DNA of 46,003 nucleotides from Polaromonas sp. GTDB taxonomy: Bacteria; Pseudomonadota; Gammaproteobacteria; Burkholderiales; Burkholderiaceae_C. The translations under genes were made by a program, and so were the position numbers. Below, piece by piece: positions 1 to 7,505 of the stretch; position 1 is the first letter of the stretch, and each line of letters starts with the position of its first letter. The DNA lies in the NCBI GenBank assembly GCA_013298815.1, contig JAAFJF010000023.1, positions 1 to 46,003 of the forward strand. The letters run 5' to 3'. The notes beneath the pieces are model-generated. The model was not told the DNA's origin. It saw only the letters and a program-made list of their open reading frames with translations, and searched no databases.

Positions 1-827
1 TTCTCAGGCTTGGTCGCTACAAAGCGTGTCGCACGCTGCAAATCCAAAATCTCTTTACCTTCAGCCGTAGAGCTGTTCAATGCCAAAAAAGCCTTGGTGA
101 TTTTTTCGCGTGTGGCAACAGGCATGTCTGTATGCACCGTCCAGTTGTAGTCATAGTAGGTTGGGGTAGTAAAAATCACGCGCACTTTGCTGGTGTCAAC
201 TTTTTTGTCTGCCACAAACTTTTCCCAAACCGAGATATTCAAAGCACCCGCTTCAACTTTGCCAGCTGCAACGGCAGCGATGGTTGCATCATGCGCACCT
301 GAGAATGCCACGCGTTTGAAATCTTTGTCGGCATCAATGCCCGCTTGCATCAAAAAGCTGCGCGGCATCAAATGGCCAGATGTGCTGGAAGCCGAGCCAA
401 AGCTGACGTTTTTACCCTTTAAATCAGCCAAAGTCTTGATATCTGGGTCGCTGGTGATGAAGACAGAGCGAAACTTTTCATCCTCTTCACGCTGCACCAA
501 GGGCACAGCTTTACCGCCTGAGCGAATGTTGGCCTGCACAAACGTAAAGCCCCCATACCAAGCCATGTCGACTTGTTTGTTTGCCAGAGCTTCGACGGAA
601 GCGGCGTAATCGGTTACCGGCGTGAATTCAACCTTCATGCCCAATGTTTTTTCCAAATACTTGACCAAAGGCGCTGCTTTGCGCGCCAATTCTGTTGGTG
701 ACTCGTCCGGAATCGCGGTTACTTTGAAAACTGGCTGCGCAAATGTCGCAGCGCTAAAAGCTGCAACCAAGCCAAGTGCAACTGTGCGCAAGCCGCGCGA
801 GAGGTTGTGAGATAGCAGAAAACGCAT
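1..827 (-). CDS. PhnD-family periplasmic ABC transporter binding protein, possibly for selenate/selenite (3' end outside window)
   Basis: The minus strand is open from an ATG at 827 to the window edge, so the C-terminus is missing. A GAGG ribosome binding site lies about 8 bases before the start. The protein begins with a basic and hydrophobic signal peptide ending near TFA|QP (residues 1-31). The mature part has the PhnD/PtxB type-2 periplasmic binding fold: an early AIPDESP segment, DMAWYGGFTFVQA, LADLKGKNVSFGSASSTSGH, and GAHDATIAAVAAGKVEAG. The family binds phosphonate, phosphite and similar oxyanions, and a subgroup is annotated as putative selenate binding protein beside selenium genes. 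Its position divergent from the selenoneine genes suggests a selenium oxyanion as ligand. That ligand is inference. The fold assignment is firm. Confidence 0.8.
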   Translation of the reverse strand, partial: MRFLLSHNLSRGLRTVALGLVAAFSAATFAQPVFKVTAIPDESPTELARKAAPLVKYLEKTLGMKVEFTPVTDYAASVEALANKQVDMAWYGGFTFVQANIRSGGKAVPLVQREEDEKFRSVFITSDPDIKTLADLKGKNVSFGSASSTSGHLMPRSFLMQAGIDADKDFKRVAFSGAHDATIAAVAAGKVEAGALNISVWEKFVADKKVDTSKVRVIFTTPTYYDYNWTVHTDMPVATREKITKAFLALNSSTAEGKEILDLQRATRFVATKPE

Positions 828-990
828 AAAGATCCTCAAAAAAGAAATAACAGATGCAGATTAAACTCGAATTTTGACATTCTTGCAGGCGGCCAATCTT
901 TTTGAAATATTAGAAAAATAGTTGTAAGAACAGGGTTTTTCACACGACTGATATAGTTATTCAAAATATCAAGACAAACTTTTGAAGCAC

Positions 991-2004
991 ATGTCCTCTA
1001 AGCAATATTCGCAAAACACGCCAAACGCCAGCAAAAACGCCATGATGTCCCCTGTATTCATTCAACGCTACGTTGAAAACAAAGCCGAGGTTCGCGCTGA
1101 GTTGCAGCAGGGTTTGCTGGCTAAAGTTGCTACCACGTCGCCTAAGTATTTGTACGATGCCTTGGGCTCGCGTCTGTTTGAAGCCATCACCGAGTTGCCA
1201 GAGTACTACCCCACGCGCGTCGAAGCGTCTATTTTTGAGCAATTTTTACCTGAAATAGCGGCAGCGGTTGGGCACGGAGATATTTTGATCGACCTTGGTG
1301 CGGGTAATTGCGAGAAAGCGGCCCGCATGTTTGAGGCGCTTGGCCCTGCAAAATATGTAGCCGTTGATATATCGGTTGATTTTTTGAAGCAAGCATTGAC
1401 GACTTTACAACGTCAAAGCCCAGATTTGCCCATGTTGGGATTGGGCATGGATTTTTCGGCCAGTTTGGAGTTGCCCGTTGAAGTTGGCACTGGTAGCCGC
1501 TCGTTTTTCTATCCCGGCAGCAGTATTGGCAACTTTACGCCCACCGAAGCTTTGCTGTTTTTGCGCCAAATACATACTGCTTGTAAGCAGGGTGCAGGGC
1601 AGGGTGGGTTATTGATTGGTGTTGATTTGGTCAAATCCAGCACCGTGTTGCAAGCTGCCTATGCCGATGCTTTGGGTGTTACTGCTGCATTCAATCGCAA
1701 CATGCTGTTGCACATCAATCAATTGCTAGGAAGTGATTTCAATATTGCGCAATGGCAGCATCGAGCACTGTTCAACACCGATTTATCCCGCATTGAAATG
1801 CATTTGGATGCCACAGAAGACTTAACCGTGCGTTGGGAGGGTGGTGAGCGCAAATTTGTTAAAAACGAAGGCATTCACACTGAAAATTCGTACAAATACA
1901 CGGTAGCTTCGTTCACAAAGCTACTCGAAAACGCCGGCTTTCAGGCAGTGAAGCCTTGGCAAGATGCGAATCAGCAGTTTTGTGTGTTTTGGGCAAAAGC
2001 GTAA
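991..2004 (+). CDS. egtD: L-histidine N-alpha-methyltransferase (EgtD)
   Basis: EgtD trimethylates histidine with three S-adenosylmethionines to give hercynine, the precursor of ergothioneine and selenoneine. The 337-residue protein has the family pattern: YLYDALGSRLFEAITELPEY near residue 50, the SAM-binding IDLGAGNCEKA at about residue 100, VAVDIS, FFYPGSSIGNFTP, and the C-terminal IHTENSYKY substrate loop. I chose the first ATG at 991; a TTG three codons upstream (982) and ATGs at 1042/1045 are alternatives. It converges on senA with one base between the two stop codons. The neighbouring senA, senB and senC imply that its hercynine feeds selenoneine synthesis. Confidence 0.93.
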   Translation: MSSKQYSQNTPNASKNAMMSPVFIQRYVENKAEVRAELQQGLLAKVATTSPKYLYDALGSRLFEAITELPEYYPTRVEASIFEQFLPEIAAAVGHGDILIDLGAGNCEKAARMFEALGPAKYVAVDISVDFLKQALTTLQRQSPDLPMLGLGMDFSASLELPVEVGTGSRSFFYPGSSIGNFTPTEALLFLRQIHTACKQGAGQGGLLIGVDLVKSSTVLQAAYADALGVTAAFNRNMLLHINQLLGSDFNIAQWQHRALFNTDLSRIEMHLDATEDLTVRWEGGERKFVKNEGIHTENSYKYTVASFTKLLENAGFQAVKPWQDANQQFCVFWAKA

Positions 2005-2005
2005 A

Positions 2006-3229
2006 TCAGAGCCTACACGTCCGAAACCCCGCATAAATATCCGTTCTGTCAGGGGTGAAGTAGTTTCGATACTTGATGTTCTTCATCATCGGTTGCGTTG
2101 CCAGACACGCCCCGCGCAGCACTTGGCGCGTACCAAACCAAGGTTCAGAATAATCTAAATACGGATGCGCCGCAAAGCCAGGGTAGGGGGCAAACGTGTT
2201 ACTCGTCCATTCCCAAACATGGCCCCATTCGAAATCTTTGGCGGGTGAGCTTGATGCTGCGAGTTCCCACTCTGCTTCCGTGGGCAGTCTGCGACCCGCC
2301 CAAGCGCAGTAGTCTTGTGCATCAGTCAAGTTCAAATGCACCGCTACATCGTGTCGATTCAATGGCTTCCAAATGCCAAATTGCTGCGCCTCGAAGCCTA
2401 AGTCACCATGTCGAACATAGCGCGGTAGACTGCGAACTGTTGTTTCTACAAAGCTCAAATACTCACCCCAATTGACGCAGCGGCTGTCAATCTCAAATGC
2501 AGCCACCTCAACATGGTGCGCCCGTAGCTCATTGTCGAAAGCAAAACCTGCATCAAGGGTTGATTTTTGCGAGCCCAAATTAAGGGTTTGTTTTTCGTAT
2601 ATAAATTGGCCTGTAGCCCGCATATTTAATGCCTGAGCAGCTATTAAATTAGGACTAAATATTGCATTTAAATTCGCCTGAAAATCAACGCATACAGCCT
2701 GCGCCATGTAGATGGCCGCTTCCAAATGCATGGCTTCGTGAAACATGACGAGGCGGTAAAAGTACAGCGCTTCATCACTTTGCCCTGCTTGGGATAGCAA
2801 GTTTAAAGTTTGATTCAAGGTTTTCGCTAAGTAATCTTTGCAAGCAAGTGACTCTAGCAAGGGCAATTGCCAGCGTGCTTCATGCGACACAATGCTTGAG
2901 TTGTACCAGTTATCAGCTTGCTTTAAAACTGAGGGCAAACGCACATGGCTAGCATCGTAGTTGATGCCTAAATGGCGCTGCTGGTTGCGGCCTATCCAAT
3001 ATTCTTGAAACCAAGCCAAATGCCCCAACTCCCAAAGCGGCGGGTTTAATTCATCATCGTAAGGTAGCGTCAAACGGTCTGCCACAACATAGGCATCAAA
3101 CACCGCTAGAGTTTTTTTTCGCAAATCCTGCAAGCCATACGCAATCTGCGCGGCATCGGCGCACCGCCAATCCATATTGCTTTTAATGTTGATTTGAATC
3201 GAAGCATCGCTCATCGGCATACCGTGCAT
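2006..3229 (-). CDS. senA: SenA, selenoneine synthase (EgtB-like non-haem iron enzyme)
   Basis: SenA joins a selenosugar to hercynine to form the C-Se bond of selenoneine and is a relative of the ergothioneine enzyme EgtB. The protein (up to 407 residues) has an N-terminal DinB-like domain with three likely iron-binding histidines: His70 in ELGHLAWF, and His164 and His168 in FHEAMHLEA. A C-terminal FGE-sulfatase fold follows (RRLPTEAEWELAA, WEWTSN, YRNYFTPDR, AGFRTCRL). The next-door senB and senC favour SenA over plain EgtB. Starts at 3229, 3220 and 3214 are all possible. Residues 193-209 are encoded by a copy of the dispersed repeat, between the two domains. It is divergent from senB with 11 bases between them, so their control regions must overlap. 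Confidence 0.87.
   Translation of the reverse strand: MHGMPMSDASIQINIKSNMDWRCADAAQIAYGLQDLRKKTLAVFDAYVVADRLTLPYDDELNPPLWELGHLAWFQEYWIGRNQQRHLGINYDASHVRLPSVLKQADNWYNSSIVSHEARWQLPLLESLACKDYLAKTLNQTLNLLSQAGQSDEALYFYRLVMFHEAMHLEAAIYMAQAVCVDFQANLNAIFSPNLIAAQALNMRATGQFIYEKQTLNLGSQKSTLDAGFAFDNELRAHHVEVAAFEIDSRCVNWGEYLSFVETTVRSLPRYVRHGDLGFEAQQFGIWKPLNRHDVAVHLNLTDAQDYCAWAGRRLPTEAEWELAASSSPAKDFEWGHVWEWTSNTFAPYPGFAAHPYLDYSEPWFGTRQVLRGACLATQPMMKNIKYRNYFTPDRTDIYAGFRTCRL
2603..2650. repeat. Dispersed repeat copy inside senA
   Basis: CTGTAGCCCGCATATTTAAT, then GCCTGAGCAGCTATTAAATTA. Read in frame on the minus strand it gives NLIAAQALNMRATGQFI, between the two domains of SenA. Confidence 0.72.
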
Positions 3230-3240
3230 AATTTAGGAAT

Positions 3241-4218
3241 ATGTTGTCGAAACCATCAATTTGTATCATCAGCCCCGCGCTTGCCGCTGCCAACAACGGC
3301 AACTGGCAAACTGCTATGCGCTGGCAGCAGATGCTATCAAGCGATTATCACGTGGAGATTATGCTGCAATGGGATGGCAAACCCTATGACGCGATGCTGG
3401 CTTTGCACGCACGCCGTTCGGCGGGTTCGATAGCACGGTGGGCGGCAAAGTTCCCTGATAAATTGATTGTTTTGGCGTTGACGGGGACTGATTTGTACCG
3501 CGACATCGCGGTGGACTCTTTAGCGCAGCAGTCGCTCAAACTGGCGCATTGGTTGATTGTGTTGCAAGACATGGGACCCAAAAGTCTTCCGGCAAAGTTT
3601 CAGAGCAAATGCCAAGTCATCTTCCAGTCGACGCCGCGCCGCCAAAGTGTTCCAAAAACAAGCAAACAATTACGGGCTTTGATGGTGGGGCATTTGCGTT
3701 CAGAAAAATCACCTGAAACTTATTTTGCGGCTGCCCGTGCATTGGTTCAGCGTTCCGATAAAGCGTTAGACATTTTGTTAGACCACATTGGCGCACCTTT
3801 AGATGCTAAATTGGGTAAGCAAGCGCGTCAATTGGCAGCCGAAGTTCCCGCCTATCGCTATTTGGGCGAGCAAACACATGCCCAAACCCGCGCCCGTATT
3901 GGCCGCGCCCATGTGCTCGTGCACCCTAGCCGCATGGAAGGTGGCGCACATGTGGTGATGGAAGCGGTGATGAGTGGCACGCCTGTGCTGGCGTCGCACA
4001 TTGACGGCAATGTGGGCATGCTGGGCGCAGACTATGATGGGTATTTCCCCTGGGACGATGCGCAAGCGCTGGCAAATCTGCTGCTGCGTTGTAAGAATGA
4101 TGCTGACTTTCTCGACCATTTAAACAAGCAATGCGCGTTGCGAAGTCCGCTCTTCGAGCCGCGCGCTGAACAAGCCGCACTGCTTCAAATCGTCAATAAA
4201 GAGTTTAAAGTTCTTTAA
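3241..4218 (+). CDS. senB: SenB, selenosugar synthase (GT-B glycosyltransferase family)
   Basis: SenB uses selenophosphate and a UDP-sugar to make a selenosugar, the selenium donor for SenA. The 325-residue protein has the form of a group 1 glycosyltransferase: an N-terminal SPALAAANNGNWQTAMRW segment, LALTGTDLYRDI near residue 80, LMVGHLRSEKSP opening the C-terminal Rossmann half, and the nucleotide-sugar region VLVHPSRMEGGAHVVMEAVM with GTPVLASHIDGN at about 220-260. It is short for a glycosyltransferase, as is usual for SenB. A TAGGA ribosome binding site just before 3241 supports this start. senC follows 47 bases downstream on the same strand, so the two are probably co-transcribed. Confidence 0.87.
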   Translation: MLSKPSICIISPALAAANNGNWQTAMRWQQMLSSDYHVEIMLQWDGKPYDAMLALHARRSAGSIARWAAKFPDKLIVLALTGTDLYRDIAVDSLAQQSLKLAHWLIVLQDMGPKSLPAKFQSKCQVIFQSTPRRQSVPKTSKQLRALMVGHLRSEKSPETYFAAARALVQRSDKALDILLDHIGAPLDAKLGKQARQLAAEVPAYRYLGEQTHAQTRARIGRAHVLVHPSRMEGGAHVVMEAVMSGTPVLASHIDGNVGMLGADYDGYFPWDDAQALANLLLRCKNDADFLDHLNKQCALRSPLFEPRAEQAALLQIVNKEFKVL

Positions 4219-4265
4219 AACACTCTAAATTCCTATAAATTCATCTAACGTTTTCTATTTTATTC

Positions 4266-6557
4266 ATGCAAACCTCAGACCAGCCCATCCTGCGCGATAT
4301 TGTTTTGATCGGCGGCGGCCACAGCCATGTGGGCGTGCTCAAGAGCTTTGGCATGAACCCGATTCCTGGCGTGCGTCTCACCCTCATCTGCACCGACATG
4401 CACACCCCCTATTCCGGTATGCTGCCTGGCTATGTAGCGGGGCATTATGACTACGACGCCGTGCATATCGACTTATCGCGCTTGGCAGCATTTGCCGGGG
4501 CTCGTCTGTACCGTGACGAGGTCATTGGCATTGATCGCACTAACCAAAAAGTCATCTGCAAAAGCCGCCCAGCCGTGCCGTATGACCAACTTTCCATCAA
4601 CATCGGCTCCACACCGCAGTTGCAGGGCGTGCCAGGTGCTGCAGAACACGCTGTAGCCGTCAAACCGATTCGTAATTTCAACGACCGCTGGCTGCAATTG
4701 CTGGAGCGGGTTAAAACACATAAGGGTAAAACCACCATTGCGGTGGTGGGCGCAGGTGCAGGCGGCGTAGAGCTGCTACTGGCCATGCAGTTTCGCTTGC
4801 GGAATGAGTTGACGAAGCTTGGCTGCAACCCCGATGAGTTGACTTTTCATCTGCTGACCAGCAGCGACACCATCTTGCCCACGCACAACGCTGGCGTGCG
4901 CAGCCGTTTCGATGCCGTGCTCGCGCAGCGCGGTGTGCGGGTGCATCGCAATGCGGAAGTGACGAAAGTAAATGCGCAAGTACTGACGACCGCAGCAGGC
5001 CAAGAGCTTCGAGCCGACGAAATTATTTGGGTGACCCGTGCGGGCGGTGCCGCTTGGCTTAAAAACACAGGGCTGCAGCTTACTGCGGAAGGTTTTATTG
5101 AAGTCAAAGACACGCTGCAAACCATCAACGACCCGTTGATTTTTGCTGCTGGCGACATTGCCAGCATGGTCAACTTCAAGCTAGAAAAAGCCGGTGTTTT
5201 TGCAGTGCGTCAAGGCAAACCGTTAACTGAGAACTTGCGCCGCGCAGTTGGCGGCACAACCTTGGAGGCGTATCGCCCGCAAACCAGCTGGCTTGCGCTG
5301 ATAAGCACAGGTGACAAATATGCTGTAGCTTCGCGCGGCTGGTTGGGTTTTGCTGGCGCGTGGGTCTGGCAGTGGAAAGACTGGATTGACCAGCGCTTCA
5401 TGCGCAAATTCAGCGAATTTCCTGAGATGTCAGCAAAAGCAACATCTGTCCCATTCAACAACGCTCTGGGCGGCGTCAAACTCAATTCCGAAGAATCCCT
5501 GCAAGCCATTTCCGCCATCGCCATGCGCTGCGGCGGCTGTGGCGCAAAAGTCGGTGCAACGATTCTGCAAAACGCTTTGAGCAACTTGCACCCCGTTCAG
5601 CGCGACGATGTGCTCATAGGCCTCAAAGACCCTGACGACGCCGCCGTGGTGCGCGTGCCGCCGGGCATGGCGATGGTGCATTCGGTCGATTTCTTCCGCG
5701 CTTTTATTGATGACCCCTACATCTTTGGCAAAGTCGCCGCCAACCACGCGTTGGGCGATATTTGGGCGATGGGTGGTCAAGCGCAATCTGCCACGGCAGT
5801 CTGCACCGTGCCACCCGGCATGGACTCAAAAGTAGAAGATGTGCTCTTTCAAATGATGACGGGTGCGCTCGAAGTGCTGAACGAGGCGGATTGCTCGCTC
5901 GTCGGCGGCCACACCGGCGAAGGCAAAGAGCTGGCGCTCGGCTTCGCCATCAACGGCTTGATTGAGGATAAACCCGAAGCCATCCTGCGCAAAAGCGGCA
6001 TGAAACCTGGCGACGTGCTGATTCTGACCAAACCGATTGGCACCGGCACGCTCTTCGCTGCGCACGCTCGCCTAGCCGCCAAAGGCCGTTGGATTGACGC
6101 CGCACTGCAAAGCATGGTGATCAGCAACCGCGTCGGTGCGCAAATCCTACGCGACCACGGCGGCACGGCCTGTACCGATCTCACGGGCTTCGGCCTGCTC
6201 GGTCATTTGGTTGAAATGACGCGCCCTTCAGGCGTAGATGCAGAAATCCACCTGAGTGCATTGCCCCTGCTAGACGGCGCGCAAGAATGCGTTGAAGCCG
6301 GCATCACCAGCTCCCTGCAAAGCGCCAACGTCCGCCTGCGCCGCGCCTTGCGCAACCAAGAAGAATTCGTCAAACACCCACGTTATCCGCTGATTTTCGA
6401 CCCGCAAACTGCAGGCGGTCTGCTAGCTAGCGTACCCTTGACCCAAGTGGACGCTTGCATTGCCGCACTAAAAGCGCAAGGCTACCCCCACACTTGCAAA
6501 ATCGGCCGCATCTTGCCACAGGGTGAGGCGCTTGAGCCGATTGCGTTGATTGCATAA
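4266..6557 (+). CDS. senC: SenC: pyridine-nucleotide oxidoreductase-SelD fusion, selenophosphate synthase
   Basis: This 763-residue fusion has two domains. Residues about 10-370 form an NDH-2-like FAD/NAD(P) oxidoreductase: the first dinucleotide fold is IVLIGGGHSHVGVL, the second is VAVVGAGAGGVELLLAM, and a closing FAD motif reads IFAAGDIAS. Residues about 418-763 are SelD, which makes selenophosphate from selenide and ATP. The catalytic pair is Cys425 and Lys428 in CGGCGAKVG; it is a cysteine, not a selenocysteine, form. Further SelD motifs are DDAAVVRVP, NHALGDIWAMGG, GGHTGEG and TDLTGFGLLGH. The oxidoreductase half may help keep selenium reduced; that is inference. A dispersed repeat starts right at the stop codon. 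Confidence 0.92.
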   Translation: MQTSDQPILRDIVLIGGGHSHVGVLKSFGMNPIPGVRLTLICTDMHTPYSGMLPGYVAGHYDYDAVHIDLSRLAAFAGARLYRDEVIGIDRTNQKVICKSRPAVPYDQLSINIGSTPQLQGVPGAAEHAVAVKPIRNFNDRWLQLLERVKTHKGKTTIAVVGAGAGGVELLLAMQFRLRNELTKLGCNPDELTFHLLTSSDTILPTHNAGVRSRFDAVLAQRGVRVHRNAEVTKVNAQVLTTAAGQELRADEIIWVTRAGGAAWLKNTGLQLTAEGFIEVKDTLQTINDPLIFAAGDIASMVNFKLEKAGVFAVRQGKPLTENLRRAVGGTTLEAYRPQTSWLALISTGDKYAVASRGWLGFAGAWVWQWKDWIDQRFMRKFSEFPEMSAKATSVPFNNALGGVKLNSEESLQAISAIAMRCGGCGAKVGATILQNALSNLHPVQRDDVLIGLKDPDDAAVVRVPPGMAMVHSVDFFRAFIDDPYIFGKVAANHALGDIWAMGGQAQSATAVCTVPPGMDSKVEDVLFQMMTGALEVLNEADCSLVGGHTGEGKELALGFAINGLIEDKPEAILRKSGMKPGDVLILTKPIGTGTLFAAHARLAAKGRWIDAALQSMVISNRVGAQILRDHGGTACTDLTGFGLLGHLVEMTRPSGVDAEIHLSALPLLDGAQECVEAGITSSLQSANVRLRRALRNQEEFVKHPRYPLIFDPQTAGGLLASVPLTQVDACIAALKAQGYPHTCKIGRILPQGEALEPIALIA

Positions 6558-6609
6558 ATTTGGCTGTAGCCGGCGTATTTATTGCCTAAACAGCTATATT
6601 ATTTATAGT
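6556..6609. repeat. Dispersed repeat copy, intergenic after senC
   Basis: This is a near-consensus copy of the approximately 50 bp repeat (TGTAGCCGGCGTATTTATTG, then CCTAAACAGCTAT and a TATAG end). It begins at the senC stop codon and abuts the inverted-repeat element on its right. Confidence 0.75.
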
Positions 6610-6620
6610 GATTTGCGGCG

Positions 6621-6742
6621 AACTTGTCTTAATTCCCCTTCATTTGAAGGGGTGCCCAACGGGTGGGGTAGTTCTTTGTCACGCGTTGCAACTACCCCGT
6701 CGCTTCGCGCCACCCCTTCAAATGAAGGGGAATTAAACAAGT
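6621..6742. repeat. Long inverted-repeat (MITE-like) element, possible bidirectional terminator
   Basis: Left arm 6621-6654 and right arm 6711-6742 are inverted copies of one another with few differences. Inside them is a second inverted pair, GGGGTAGTT (6665-6673) and AACTACCCC (6690-6698). Each outer arm is itself a hairpin with CCCCTTC and GAAGGGG stems. The element fills the space between the convergent senC and esterase genes, so it may end transcription from both sides. No transposase gene is present. The architecture fits a small non-autonomous element. Confidence 0.7.
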
Positions 6743-6746
6743 CAGA

Positions 6747-7427
6747 TCACCCCAAAACCACCTTCAAAAACGCCGAAATATCCGCAATCTCACGCGGATG
6801 CACGCTGTGCGGCATCGGGTAGGTGTGCCATTGGACGTTGTAGCCCAAGCCTGCCAGCACATCTCGTGACGCCTCTGCGCGGCTGAGGACGACTACTGGG
6901 TCTTGCATCCCGTGCGCCATGTAGATGGGGGTGCTGGCGTTGGCGGCGCTGCGCTCGGCGGCTACAGTGTTGGCTAGGGGCAGATAGCCGGATAGCGCCA
7001 TGATGCCCGCTAGTTTGACTGGATGGCGCAAACCGGTGTGCAAGGCGATGGCGCAGCCTTGGGAGAAGCCGGCTAGGACGATTTTTGAGGGGTGGATGCC
7101 TCGGCTGACTTCGTTTGCAATCAAAGCTTCAATGTCTTGCTGTGATTTGGCGATGCCTGCCGCATCTTCACGTCGCACCGCGCCAGCGCCTAATTCCGTG
7201 CCAAAAATGTCATACCAAGCGGGCATGACGTAGCCGCCGTTCAGCGTCACCGGCATCACGGGTGCGTGGGGGAAGACGAAGCGGATGGCGGGGCAGCCGG
7301 TCAAGTCTAGCTCGGGGACGATGGCGGCAAAGTCGTCGCCACTGGCGCCCAGGCCGTGCATCCAGATGATGGCTGCGGTGGGGTTGGGGGCTGATTCGAT
7401 GGTGATGCAGTCGAGTAATTTAGACAT
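6747..7427 (-). CDS. Carboxylesterase / acyl-protein-thioesterase-like alpha/beta hydrolase
   Basis: The 226-residue protein is of the phospholipase/carboxylesterase family (related to YpfH and Pseudomonas carboxylesterase II), cytoplasmic, cleaving short acyl esters. Visible motifs are an early IWMHGLGASGDDF, the nucleophile elbow GFSQGCAIA, the Asp region HGMQDPVV and the catalytic His in PMPHSVHP. The ATG at 7427 gives the usual family length. An in-frame ATG at 7460 would add 11 residues that do not look conserved. The gene converges on senC across the inverted-repeat element. The natural substrate cannot be read from the sequence. Confidence 0.88.
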   Translation of the reverse strand: MSKLLDCITIESAPNPTAAIIWMHGLGASGDDFAAIVPELDLTGCPAIRFVFPHAPVMPVTLNGGYVMPAWYDIFGTELGAGAVRREDAAGIAKSQQDIEALIANEVSRGIHPSKIVLAGFSQGCAIALHTGLRHPVKLAGIMALSGYLPLANTVAAERSAANASTPIYMAHGMQDPVVVLSRAEASRDVLAGLGYNVQWHTYPMPHSVHPREIADISAFLKVVLG

Positions 7428-7462
7428 TTTGTGGATTGTGAACGGGTTGAAAGGGGGCATGG

Positions 7463-7482
7463 ATTCCCGCCTGCGCGGGAAT
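7463..7482. repeat. dRS3-like short palindrome (ATTCCC-N8-GGGAAT)
   Basis: ATTCCCGCCTGCGCGGGAAT is an exact fit to the ATTCCC-N8-GGGAAT pattern of the Neisseria dRS3 repeat, and similar GGATTCCCGCC...GGGAATGACGG palindromes are common in betaproteobacteria. It lies between ftsY and the esterase gene, just upstream of the esterase start. Confidence 0.7.
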
Positions 7483-7505
7483 GACGGGATATTTAAAAAA
7501 GTAAA

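Noticed and set aside
187-810. Two plus-strand readings near the left edge
   Set aside because: They are shadows of the minus-strand binding-protein gene, which is open throughout and has a signal peptide and ribosome binding site.
4266-6557. Selenocysteine codon or SECIS element in senC
   Set aside because: The catalytic position is an ordinary cysteine codon and the frame has no internal TGA.
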